Assembly: GCF_003966225.1 (NCBI RefSeq)
Contig: NZ_RXNU01000006.1
Coordinates: 248,001 to 312,000 of the forward strand
Source: Shewanella canadensis
GTDB lineage: Bacteria; Pseudomonadota; Gammaproteobacteria; Enterobacterales; Shewanellaceae
Length of the DNA: 64,000 nt
Reading direction: 5' to 3'
Shown here: positions 56,025 through 64,000 of the stretch, piece by piece
Layout of the letters: each line of letters begins with the position of its first letter
How positions within the stretch are numbered: the first letter of the stretch is position 1
Made by a program: the position numbers and the translations under genes
The notes under the pieces: model-generated
Seen by the model: the letters and a program-made list of their open reading frames with translations, nothing else
The model's database searches: none
What the model was told of the DNA's origin: nothing

Positions 56025-57404
56025 ATGTTGAAGTTATACAACAGTCTGACCCGCCAAAAAGAGGAATTCAAACCATTACAGCCAGGAAAAGTTGGCATGT
56101 ATGTGTGTGGGATAACCATCTATGACCTTTGTCATATCGGTCACGGTCGTACTTTTGTCTCTTTCGACATGATTGTCAGATACCTGCGTTACTCCGGGTA
56201 TGATGTCAACTTTCTGCGCAACATTACCGATGTTGACGACAAGATCATTAAGCGTGCTAACGAAAATAAAGAAAGCTGTGAGTCATTGACCGAACGTTTG
56301 ATTGGCGAGATGCATCGTGATTTTGATGCACTAAACATGAAGCGCCCCGACTTTGAGCCAAGAGCGACGCTACACATACCAGAGATTATCGATATGGTTG
56401 AAAAACTTATCGAAAAAGAACATGCCTATGTGTCAGGTAATGGTGATGTACTGTTCAGCGTCTCCTCTTTTCCTGAATATGGACGTCTGTCCGGACAAAA
56501 CTTAGACCAGTTACAAGCCGGTGCCCGTGTCGAAGTGGAAGACACTAAACGCGATCCAATGGATTTCGTGCTGTGGAAAATGTCAAAGCCTGGAGAGCCT
56601 ACCTGGGAGTCGCCTTGGGGACCGGGTCGTCCTGGTTGGCACATTGAATGTTCAGCAATGAACTCTAAGCACTTAGGTCAACATTTCGATATTCATGGAG
56701 GCGGCTCAGATCTTCAATTCCCTCATCATGAGAATGAAATTGCTCAGTCTTGCTGTGCTCACAACACGCCGTACGTCAATTACTGGATGCATACCGGTAT
56801 GGTGATGGTCGATAAAGAGAAGATGTCAAAGTCGTTAAACAACTTCTTCACCATCAGAGATGTTTTAGAGCACTACGATGCGGCAACCGTGAGGTATTTC
56901 CTTTTATCTGGTCATTACCGTAGCCAACTAAACTACTCAGAAGATAATCTCAAGCAGGCAAAGTCAGCGCTTGAGCGTCTCTATACATCACTCAAAGGTT
57001 TAGACCTGTCGGTTGAAGCTGCACCCGCCGATGAGTATGTCGCTAAGTTTAAGGTCGCAATGGACGATGATTTCAATACGCCTGAAGCTTACTCTGTACT
57101 ATTTGAGATGGTTCGAGAGATAAACCGTCTAAAAGAATCTGATAATGCTAAAGCATCCTCACTGGGTGTAAAACTTAAAGAGCTTGCCGATGTATTAGGT
57201 ATTTTGGACCAGGATGTTGATACTTTCTTTAAAGGTGAAGGCAGTACAGACGAAGTGGCGGAGATCGAAGCCCTGATTGCCGAGCGTAACAGAGCGAGAG
57301 TCGAAAAGGATTGGCCCGCTGCCGATGTTGCCCGTGATGGCTTGAATGCACTTGGCGTTATCTTAGAAGATGGACCAGAAGGTACAACCTGGCGTAAGAA
57401 GTAA
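56025..57404 (+). CDS. cysS: cysteinyl-tRNA synthetase
   Basis: 459 residues from the ATG at 56025 (GAAGAG ahead). [18 protein letters not shown] contains the HIGH motif and a zinc cysteine, HIECSAMN and [10 protein letters not shown] add further zinc ligands, and [10 protein letters not shown] is the KMSKS loop. The apparent longer frame begins inside the palindromic repeat and is rejected. Confidence 0.97.
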   Translation: MLKLYNSLTRQKEEFKPLQPGKVGMYVCGITIYDLCHIGHGRTFVSFDMIVRYLRYSGYDVNFLRNITDVDDKIIKRANENKESCESLTERLIGEMHRDFDALNMKRPDFEPRATLHIPEIIDMVEKLIEKEHAYVSGNGDVLFSVSSFPEYGRLSGQNLDQLQAGARVEVEDTKRDPMDFVLWKMSKPGEPTWESPWGPGRPGWHIECSAMNSKHLGQHFDIHGGGSDLQFPHHENEIAQSCCAHNTPYVNYWMHTGMVMVDKEKMSKSLNNFFTIRDVLEHYDAATVRYFLLSGHYRSQLNYSEDNLKQAKSALERLYTSLKGLDLSVEAAPADEYVAKFKVAMDDDFNTPEAYSVLFEMVREINRLKESDNAKASSLGVKLKELADVLGILDQDVDTFFKGEGSTDEVAEIEALIAERNRARVEKDWPAADVARDGLNALGVILEDGPEGTTWRKK

Positions 57405-57422
57405 AACATTTTCAAACCCAAT

Positions 57423-57452
57423 AAAAAAGCCTGCATCAGCAGGCTTTTTTGT
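57423..57452 (+). terminator. terminator of cysS
   Basis: AAAAAAGCCTGC, loop ATCA, GCAGGCTTTTTT; starts 19 nt past the stop. Confidence 0.9.
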
Positions 57453-57525
57453 GTCTGGCCATAAATGTTCCATTCATTTATTGGCATTTCCGCCATCCTT
57501 GGCAGTCAGAACATTTATGCTTTTT

Positions 57526-57553
57526 AGAACCTAGAACCTAGAACCTAGAACCT
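57526..57553. repeat. heptamer tandem repeat AGAACCT x4
   Basis: Four perfect heptamers, related in form to the tract at 52551-52676 (CTAG once per unit). The folD stop codon TAG is its last element (57552-57554). Confidence 0.93.
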
Positions 57554-58412
57554 AGGTTTTATCGTGATACTGCTCAGCCGCATAAAGGGTATTTTCGAGC
57601 AGGCTGGCAATGGTCATGGGTCCTACGCCACCAGGGACAGGGGTGATGAAACTGGCATTTTCTGATGCGGAATCAAATTGCACATCACCGGCTAAACTGC
57701 CATCTTCGAGGCGGTTGATGCCTACATCTATGACGATAGCACCAGGCTTAATCCACTCTCCGGGAATGAAACCGGGCTTACCCACGGCAACAACCAGCAG
57801 ATCGGCCTGTCTGACTTTCTGTTCAAGGTTTCGGGTGAAACGGTGACACGTTGTTGTCGTACAGCCTGCGAGGAGCAGTTCGAGACTCATAGGGCGACCT
57901 ACGATGTTCGAAGCACCCACGATGACAGCATCTAAACCATAAGTATCAATACCCGTCGTCTTAATCAAAGTCATGATACCCATCGGCGTGCATGAGCGAA
58001 GCACTGGAATACGTTGTGCGAGTCTGCCTACATTATAGGGATGAAATCCGTCGACATCTTTATCGGGTCTGATCCGTTCGATCACTTTCGATTCTTCAAT
58101 ATGTTCCGGAAGAGGCAGCTGAACTAAGATACCGTCTATAGCAGGGTCTTCGTTGCATTGGTCGATAATCGCAAGCAGTTCTGCTTCAGATGTCGTGGTA
58201 TCCAAATCATAAGAGCGGGATAAAAATCCGACCTCTTCACAAGCACGTCGCTTACTGCCGACATAAACTTGTGAAGCGGGATCTGCACCGACTAGAATCA
58301 CGGCTAAACCAGGAACCCTCTGTCCTGCCTCTTTGCGGGCGGTAACTTTGTCTTTTAGCTGTGTTCGAATGGATTGAGCGATCGCTTTGCCATCGATTCT
58401 TTGAGCTGTCAT
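57552..58412 (-). CDS. folD: FolD, methylene-THF dehydrogenase/cyclohydrolase
   Basis: 286 residues. Active-site Y50-x3-K54 (YVGSK), [14 protein letters not shown](P) loop [14 protein letters not shown] and the [10 protein letters not shown] motif are all present. It interconverts 5,10-methylene- and 10-formyl-tetrahydrofolate. Monocistronic, convergent with cysS. Confidence 0.97.
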   Translation of the reverse strand: MTAQRIDGKAIAQSIRTQLKDKVTARKEAGQRVPGLAVILVGADPASQVYVGSKRRACEEVGFLSRSYDLDTTTSEAELLAIIDQCNEDPAIDGILVQLPLPEHIEESKVIERIRPDKDVDGFHPYNVGRLAQRIPVLRSCTPMGIMTLIKTTGIDTYGLDAVIVGASNIVGRPMSLELLLAGCTTTTCHRFTRNLEQKVRQADLLVVAVGKPGFIPGEWIKPGAIVIDVGINRLEDGSLAGDVQFDSASENASFITPVPGGVGPMTIASLLENTLYAAEQYHDKT

Positions 58413-58823
58413 TGGGGTGAATATCCTTTATGGGGCGCGATAAAAAAATCGGCGCCATTTTAACAGGCCAAGCTCTAAGTGTCATTTATTAAGCGGCATA
58501 ACAATCAGTTCTAATATACGGATAATTTAATTTGCCGGATTTGGCTTTTCTCTGCTCTCCTCATCGACAGATTTTATCTAATTCACCTGAAGTCAGAAAA
58601 GGTTGGACTCATGAAGTGTCTATTACGATTAGTTATCTTTAGCGTGTGGAAAGAGGCGAGTAAAATCAGATATACACCTTTGACTCAGGGATTCATCTGT
58701 TCATATTTCGGTTATAAACACGACTGATTTTTACTGTATATACCGTTATCGCGCAAAAGATAGACCTTTTATTTGCGTTTAGTTTGTTAATTAGCCAAGC
58801 GAACTTTCTTTATAAAAAAACCG
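58413..58823. other. intergenic region upstream of the tRNA operon
   Basis: About 410 bp, AT-rich, without supported genes. The folD promoter must lie near 58440; I see no clear PUR box. Confidence 0.4.
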
Positions 58824-58860
58824 TTGACGCATTTCAAATGAGGGGATAAGATGCGCTCCG
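58824..58860 (+). promoter_or_regulatory. promoter of the tRNA operon
   Basis: TTGACG, 17-bp spacer, TAAGAT, then the GC-rich discriminator GCGCTCCG typical of stringently controlled stable-RNA promoters. The first tRNA begins 99 bp downstream. Confidence 0.75.
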
Positions 58861-58958
58861 TTCTCAACGAGAAGCCTTGCAGCTTAAGTTGTGAAGGAGA
58901 TAAGATGATTCATCCCATAATTGAATCTCATAAACTGTCTCATAAGGTATTAAAAATT

Positions 58959-59035
<77 letters not shown>

Positions 59036-59125
59036 AATTTAAATTTATCTGTTCACCAAGGCAGGTAAAATAGAAAGATTCGTCTTTCAACGCTAATTCA
59101 GGATGTGAGTTTACTCACTTTCGAA

Positions 59126-59202
59126 GCGCCCGTAGCTCAGTTGGATAGAGCACCCGCCTTCTAAGCGGGTGGCCGCAGGTTCGAATCCTGCCGGGCGTAC
59201 CA
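59126..59202 (+). tRNA. tRNA-Arg (anticodon TCT)
   Basis: 77 nt with encoded CCA. Acceptor GCGCCCG/CGGGCGT, anticodon arm CCCGC-CTTCTAA-GCGGG with TCT, T-arm GCAGGTTCGAATCCTGC. Confidence 0.97.
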
Positions 59203-59209
59203 TATCAGT

Positions 59210-59286
59210 GGTGATTGTAGCTCAGTTGGTAGAGCCCCGGATTGTGATTCCGGTTGTCGTGGGTTCGAGCCCCATCAGTCACCCCA
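59210..59286 (+). tRNA. tRNA-His (anticodon GTG)
   Basis: 77 nt with encoded CCA, including the extra 5' G(-1) of tRNA-His. Acceptor GTGATTG/CAGTCAC (one G-U pair), anticodon arm CCGGA-TTGTGAT-TCCGG with GTG. It is 7 nt after tRNA-Arg, so all three are one transcript. Confidence 0.96.
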
Positions 59287-59304
59287 TTTCTTTATGAAGA
59301 AAGT

Positions 59305-59335
59305 TAAAAAAGCGACCCTAGGTCGCTTTTTTTAC
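59305..59335 (+). terminator. terminator of the tRNA operon
   Basis: AAAAAAGCGACC, CTA, GGTCGCTTTTTTT; 19 nt past tRNA-His. Confidence 0.9.
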
Positions 59336-59539
59336 GCCTGAAATTCACGTTTTGAGGTCGACTCTGCTGTAAAGCGTGGCTATAATGTCGCGTCTTGATA
59401 AATATCAATTATAACGACTAGGGCCAGAATTCAGTTTTACTGGGCATTCTAGTCAAATTTTAAGATCAAGAAACGAATAACTTAATAGTTGATATTTCGA
59501 CTATTAGAAAAGACGTTAGACTTATTTTGAGGTAAAAAA

Positions 59540-60844
59540 ATGCAAGTTTCTGTTGAAACAACACAAGGCCTAGAGCGCCGTCTGACCATTTCTGTTCCTG
59601 CTGAGCAGATTGAAAAAGCGGTTACAGATAGTTTAAAGAACGAAGCTAAGCGTGCTCGTATCCCAGGTTTCCGTCCTGGCAAGGTACCAGTAAGTGTCAT
59701 CAACAAGCGTTATGGCAAGGCAATTCGTCAAGACATCACTGGTGAAGTGATGCAGCGCAATTTCATCGAAGCTATTATTGCTGAGAAATTGAACCCAGCG
59801 GGCGCACCAACATTTGTTGCTGGTGACACTGATACTGAAAGCTTCAACTTTGTTGCTACTTTCGAAATCTACCCAGAAGTAGAGCTAACAGGTCTAGATG
59901 CAATCACTGTTGAGCAGCCTACTTCAGAAGTGACTGACGCTGACGTCGATACAATGATCGAGACTCTACGTAAGCAACACGCGACTTTCGAAGCGGTTGA
60001 GCGCGAAGCTGCAGTCGGCGATAAAGCTAAGATCAACTTCGTTGGTTCAATCGACGGTGAAGAGTTTGAAGGCGGAAAAGCTGAAGATTTCGAACTAGAA
60101 CTTGGTAGCGGTCGCATGATCCCTGGTTTTGAATCAGGTGTTGAAGGTCATAAAGCGGGTGAAGAGTTCACTATCGAAGTGACTTTCCCAGAAGATTACC
60201 ATGCAGAAAATCTAAAAGGTAAAGTTGCAAGCTTCGTTATCACATTAAACGAAGTACTAGCAGCTAACCTTCCTGAAGTTAACGACGAATTTGCTAAACT
60301 ATTCGGCGTAACAGATGGTGGTTTAGAAGCACTTAAAGCTGAGATCCGTAAGAACATGGGTCGTGAACTTGAACAGGCGCTTAAAGCGAATGTTAAAGAG
60401 CAGGTTCTTAATGGTTTGCTTGAGCAAAACAACATTGAACTTCCTAAGCCTCTTATTGAAGGTGAAGTTGAAGTGCTGCGTAAGCAAGCAATGCAACGTT
60501 TCGGTGATCAAGCCGCTAACATGCCTGAGCTACCAGCTGACCTGTTCACTGAACAAGCAGAGCGTCGTGTAAAAGTCGGTCTGTTACTAGGTGAAGTCAT
60601 TAAGACTAATGAGCTGAAAGCTGAAGATGATCGTGTTCAATCACTTATCGCTTCTATGGCTTCTGCTTATGAAGATCCAAGTGAAGTTGTTGCTTATTAC
60701 AATGGCAATGAAGAGATGTTACAGAACATGCGTAACGTCGCTCTTGAAGAGCAAGCGGTTGAAGCTTTGTTAAAAACTGCAAAATTAACTGAAAAAGCAG
60801 TCAATTTTGAAGAATTTATGAACAAGGCTACTCAACAAGGCTAA
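59540..60844 (+). CDS. tig: trigger factor
   Basis: 434 residues. Ribosome-binding signature GFRPGKVP near residue 44; FKBP-type PPIase domain in the middle ([21 protein letters not shown]); helical C-terminal chaperone arms. It binds nascent chains at the ribosome exit. TTTGAGGTAAAA precedes the start. The tig-clpP-clpX-lon order is typical for the class. Confidence 0.97.
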   Translation: MQVSVETTQGLERRLTISVPAEQIEKAVTDSLKNEAKRARIPGFRPGKVPVSVINKRYGKAIRQDITGEVMQRNFIEAIIAEKLNPAGAPTFVAGDTDTESFNFVATFEIYPEVELTGLDAITVEQPTSEVTDADVDTMIETLRKQHATFEAVEREAAVGDKAKINFVGSIDGEEFEGGKAEDFELELGSGRMIPGFESGVEGHKAGEEFTIEVTFPEDYHAENLKGKVASFVITLNEVLAANLPEVNDEFAKLFGVTDGGLEALKAEIRKNMGRELEQALKANVKEQVLNGLLEQNNIELPKPLIEGEVEVLRKQAMQRFGDQAANMPELPADLFTEQAERRVKVGLLLGEVIKTNELKAEDDRVQSLIASMASAYEDPSEVVAYYNGNEEMLQNMRNVALEEQAVEALLKTAKLTEKAVNFEEFMNKATQQG

Positions 60845-60850
60845 GCTTAG

Positions 60851-60877
60851 CTTGACTTAAATGGTTGTTCACCATTT
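60851..60877 (+). promoter_or_regulatory. sigma32-like promoter of clpPX
   Basis: CTTGACT (5 of 7 of CTTGAAA), 12-bp spacer, CACCATTT (7 of 8 of CCCCATNT). Initiation would fall near 60885, inside the following hairpin, so new transcripts would escape that terminator. Confidence 0.5.
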
Positions 60878-60882
60878 ATAAT

Positions 60883-60917
60883 GGCTCGTATGAGGTTCCT
60901 CATGCGAGCCGTTTTTA
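60883..60917 (+). terminator. terminator of tig
   Basis: GGCTCGTATGAGG, TTC, CTCATGCGAGCC, followed by GTTTTTATTT; 38 nt past the stop. Confidence 0.85.
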
Positions 60918-60934
60918 TTTAGGGATTATTAATA

Positions 60935-61546
60935 ATGCAAAATGCACCAGAATCAGTACTCAATGCACTTGTTCCTATGGTGGTTGAACAAACCGCGAAA
61001 GGCGAACGTTCATACGATATCTATTCTCGACTATTAAAAGAGCGTGTGATTTTTTTGGTTGGGCAAGTTGAAGAGCACATGGCTAACCTTATCGTTGCAC
61101 AGTTACTGTTTTTGGAATCAGAGAGCCCTGATAAGGATATCTACCTCTATATCAACTCTCCGGGCGGTTCTGTTACCGCTGGTATGGCTATTTACGATAC
61201 AATGCAGTTTATTAAGCCAAACGTGAGTACGGTTTGTATCGGTCAAGCTGCCAGCATGGGCGCTTTTTTACTCGCCGGTGGCGCCGAAGGTAAACGTCAT
61301 TGTCTACCAAATTCAAGGGTGATGATTCATCAGCCTTTGGGTGGTTTCCAGGGTCAGGCATCTGACATTGCGATCCATGCCCAAGAGATCTTAGGTATCA
61401 AGAATAAATTAAACCAGATGCTAGCCGAGCACACGGGCCAGCCAATGGAAGTTATTGAACGCGATACCGATAGAGATAACTTTATGAGCGCAGCCGAAGC
61501 GGCTGAGTATGGACTTGTTGACTCAGTGTTGAGTAAACGAGGCTGA
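60935..61546 (+). CDS. clpP: ClpP, ATP-dependent protease proteolytic subunit
   Basis: 203 residues. Catalytic S107 ([11 protein letters not shown]) and H132 (VMIHQPLGG), with the Asp expected near 181. The propeptide is short. It forms the barrel protease served by ClpX and ClpA. AGGGAT precedes the start. It lies 83 bp before clpX. Confidence 0.97.
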   Translation: MQNAPESVLNALVPMVVEQTAKGERSYDIYSRLLKERVIFLVGQVEEHMANLIVAQLLFLESESPDKDIYLYINSPGGSVTAGMAIYDTMQFIKPNVSTVCIGQAASMGAFLLAGGAEGKRHCLPNSRVMIHQPLGGFQGQASDIAIHAQEILGIKNKLNQMLAEHTGQPMEVIERDTDRDNFMSAAEAAEYGLVDSVLSKRG

Positions 61547-61629
61547 TTTTTGCCTTTGCCTGAGCTATGCTGAGTTTAGGGCAATAAGATGATTTAGGCA
61601 GTAGTGCAGACTGTTCAAGAGGTAGTGTA

Positions 61630-62907
61630 ATGGGCGACAACAAAAGCAACGGTGATAGCGGGAAACTGCTGTACTGCTCTTTTTGTGGAAAGAGTCAACA
61701 TGAGGTTCGTAAACTCATCGCTGGCCCTTCAGTATATGTTTGTGATGAGTGCGTTGAGCTCTGCAACGATATTATCAGGGAAGAGATCAAAGAGATTTCA
61801 CCGAAACAAGATCAAGACAAGTTACCGACTCCAAAAGAGCTGAGAGCGCATTTGGATGATTATGTCATTGGGCAGGATAAGGCTAAGAAAGTCCTTTCTG
61901 TAGCCGTATATAATCACTACAAGCGCTTAAAGAATGCCACTCCTAAAGATGGTGTAGAGCTTGGCAAGAGTAACATTTTGCTGATTGGTCCAACCGGTAG
62001 TGGTAAAACATTGCTTGCCGAGACCTTAGCTCGTTTCTTGAATGTTCCTTTCACTATGGCCGATGCCACGACATTAACCGAAGCTGGTTATGTTGGTGAA
62101 GATGTCGAGAATATCATTCAGAAGCTGCTGCAGAAGTGTGACTATGATGTTGAAAAAGCGCAGCGAGGCATCGTTTATATCGACGAAATTGATAAAATCA
62201 GTCGTAAGTCTGATAACCCGTCGATTACTCGTGATGTTTCCGGTGAAGGCGTTCAACAGGCATTACTTAAGCTGATTGAGGGCACGGTTGCAGCTGTTCC
62301 ACCACAAGGTGGCCGTAAACACCCTCAGCAAGAGTTTTTGCAAGTTGATACATCTAAGATTCTATTCGTCTGTGGTGGTGCATTCTCAGGTCTTGAGAAG
62401 GTCATTGAGCAACGTTCTCATACCGGAACCGGAATTGGTTTTGGTGCTGAGGTCAAAGGCGAAGATGACAAGGCGTCAATCTCAGATATCTTGATGCAGG
62501 TTGAACCTGAAGATTTGGTTAAATACGGTCTGATCCCAGAGTTTATCGGTCGTTTACCTGTCTTAGCTACTTTGGCAGAACTTGATGATGCTGCACTTAT
62601 CCAAATTCTATCAGAACCTAAAAATGCGATAACAAAGCAGTTTGCTGCCTTGTTTGACATGGAAGGTGTTGAGTTAGAGTTTAGAGAAGATGCGCTCAAA
62701 GCGATTGCACTGAAAGCACAGACTCGTAAAACGGGTGCTCGTGGTCTACGTTCAATTGTTGAAGGCATTTTGCTTGATATCATGTATGACCTACCATCGA
62801 CTGAAAATGTGGCCAAGGTGGTCATCGATGAATCAGTGGTAAAAGGGGAGTCTACTCCTATACTCATCTATGAAAATAGCGAGTCTCAAGCAGCCGGCGC
62901 TGAGTAA
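61630..62907 (+). CDS. clpX: ClpX, AAA+ unfoldase
   Basis: 425 residues. Zinc-binding domain C16, C19, C38, C41; Walker A GPTGSGKT; Walker B VYIDEID; pore and RKH elements ([10 protein letters not shown]); IGF loop for ClpP docking (TGIGFGAEV); sensor 2 [19 protein letters not shown] precedes the start. Confidence 0.98.
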   Translation: MGDNKSNGDSGKLLYCSFCGKSQHEVRKLIAGPSVYVCDECVELCNDIIREEIKEISPKQDQDKLPTPKELRAHLDDYVIGQDKAKKVLSVAVYNHYKRLKNATPKDGVELGKSNILLIGPTGSGKTLLAETLARFLNVPFTMADATTLTEAGYVGEDVENIIQKLLQKCDYDVEKAQRGIVYIDEIDKISRKSDNPSITRDVSGEGVQQALLKLIEGTVAAVPPQGGRKHPQQEFLQVDTSKILFVCGGAFSGLEKVIEQRSHTGTGIGFGAEVKGEDDKASISDILMQVEPEDLVKYGLIPEFIGRLPVLATLAELDDAALIQILSEPKNAITKQFAALFDMEGVELEFREDALKAIALKAQTRKTGARGLRSIVEGILLDIMYDLPSTENVAKVVIDESVVKGESTPILIYENSESQAAGAE

Positions 62908-62941
62908 TAATTCAGCTTACGACTAAGATGTAAATTGAAGA

Positions 62942-62965
62942 GGAGCCTATATGGCTCCTTTTTTA
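62942..62965 (+). terminator. terminator of clpPX
   Basis: GGAGCC, TATAT, GGCTCC, then TTTTTT; 34 nt past the clpX stop. Confidence 0.88.
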
Positions 62966-62994
62966 TACTCTCGGCTTATATAATTACGAATCAC

Positions 62995-63023
62995 CATTGA
63001 AAACAACGAACTCATCCCAATAT
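62995..63023 (+). promoter_or_regulatory. sigma32-type heat-shock promoter of lon
   Basis: ATTGAAA (6 of 7 of CTTGAAA) and CCCAATAT (7 of 8 of CCCCATNT) with a 13-bp spacer, 36 bp upstream of the lon start. lon is a sigma32 gene in E. coli. Confidence 0.7.
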
Positions 63024-63058
63024 ACTGATTAGTATTATCATCAAACGGAATCGAGCTA

Positions 63059-64000
63059 TGACACAAGAGCGTGAAGCGCGAATCGAACTACCCGTACTGC
63101 CACTGAGAGATGTGGTGGTTTATCCTCATATGGTAATTCCATTATTCGTCGGACGGGAAAAATCGATCCGTTGTCTGGAAACGGCGATGGAGCAAGATAA
63201 GCAGATTATTTTAGTTGCTCAGCGTGATGCTGAGCTCGACGACCCGAGCAGTGATGACATTTTTGAGGTCGGCACTGTCGCCTCAATTTTACAGTTATTA
63301 AAATTACCAGATGGTACTGTCAAGGTTTTAGTCGAAGGGGGACAACGTGCCCGCATCGAGAAGTATACGAGTGAAACAGAATTCTTTGTTGCGACGGCTC
63401 AATACCTTGAATCTGAGCCCATGGCCGAGAAAGAGGAAGAGGTCCTCGTTCGCTCGGCTGTCGGACAATTTGAAGGTTACATCAAGCTCAATAAGAAGAT
63501 CCCACCTGAAGTATTAACCTCTTTGTCGGGCATCGACGAGGCTCCTCGATTAGCCGATACCATGGCTGCTCATATGCCGCTGAAACTCGAAGATAAGCAA
63601 TCAGTGCTTGAGATGGTAGATGTCGCAGAGCGACTCGAATATCTGATGGCGATGATGGAATCAGAAATCGACATTCTTCAGGTTGAAAAGCGCATTCGTT
63701 CTCGCGTGAAAAAGCAGATGGAGAAGAGCCAGCGAGAGTATTATCTGAATGAGCAGATGAAGGCGATTCAGAAAGAGCTGGGGGATATCGATGAGTCTCA
63801 TGATGAATTCGAAAGCTTAGCTAAGAAGATTGAAGCAGCTAAGATGCCCGAAGAGGCTAAAGATAAAGCCACTGCTGAGCTGAACAAATTAAAGATGATG
63901 TCACCTATGTCGGCAGAGGCTACTGTGGTACGCAGCTATGTTGATTGGATGATCTCTGTACCTTGGTATCAGCGTTCTAAAATCAAACGTGATTTGGCTA
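63059..64000 (+). CDS. lon: Lon protease, N-terminal part (runs off window)
   Basis: The first 314 codons from the ATG at 63059, with no stop before the window ends. The LON substrate-binding domain is complete in outline (LPVLPLRDVVVYPHMVIPLFVGREKS), followed by the helical segment (QREYYLNEQMKAIQKELGD) leading to the AAA+ module, which is outside the window. ATP-dependent serine protease of protein quality control. Confidence 0.97.

Overview
The window is a stretch of a gammaproteobacterial chromosome that I assign to Shewanella by inference from its content. It carries the metal-reducing (Mtr/Omc) decaheme cytochrome cluster next to feoAB, the oleABCD long-chain hydrocarbon genes, a pst-phoU block with unusually long PstC and PstA, and a tig-clpP-clpX-lon block. 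No species is claimed. Most of it reads as ordinary core chromosome; I see no insertion sequence, prophage, integrase or CRISPR array.

Layout, left to right. 1-4993: a truncated TonB-dependent receptor with a Fur-box-like site, a Cache-type chemotaxis receptor, a DUF2797 protein and a GcvR-like double-ACT protein. 5050-11200: a Pho box and pstC-pstA-pstB-phoU; the pstC-pstA junction contains three 97-bp tandem copies of the pstA translation start. 11531-17392: a BCCT transporter, an HNH nuclease (YajD-like), DUF1289, an unrecognised coiled-coil lipoprotein and a methyltransferase. 17651-22708: oleABCD. 22863-31618: a GFA-family protein, an RluA-type pseudouridine synthase, an SMR transporter behind a terminator-like attenuator, a phosphohexomutase, a CdaR-type regulator, an unknown lipoprotein, a diguanylate cyclase, a UDG-like protein and a membrane protein. 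31942-47674 (all minus strand): two porin-cytochrome modules and extra surface cytochromes, in the order mtrD-mtrE-mtrF-omcA2, omcA1, mtrC-mtrA-mtrB. 48100-50641: feoA-feoB. 50804-58412: glnS, a Yip1 protein, miaE, lpxH, ppiB, cysS and folD. 58959-59286: tRNA-Pro, tRNA-Arg and tRNA-His. 59540-64000: tig, clpP, clpX and the start of lon.

How the parts work together. The Mtr/Omc genes encode six decaheme proteins (60 CXXCH motifs, all counted) and two outer-membrane barrels. In characterised relatives these carry respiratory electrons through the outer membrane to Fe(III)/Mn(IV) minerals, flavins or electrodes. The Fe(II) produced is the substrate of FeoAB, which diverges from the cluster. Fur-box-like sequences precede mtrD/feoA, omcA1 and mtrC, and CRP-like palindromes precede mtrD and mtrC, so iron status and carbon/respiratory status probably both control the system. 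Two adjacent omcA-type genes are present instead of one. The ole genes make a long-chain alkene by head-to-head condensation of acyl chains; in studied Shewanella this is a polyunsaturated hydrocarbon.

The most unusual sequence features are the 97-bp pstA-start repeats (three overlapping 34-codon mini-genes), the CTAG-rich heptamer tracts that begin at the TAG stop codons of two genes, the leader hairpin before the SMR gene, a G10 tract in the mtrC upstream region, and a mobile-looking palindrome in the cysS leader.
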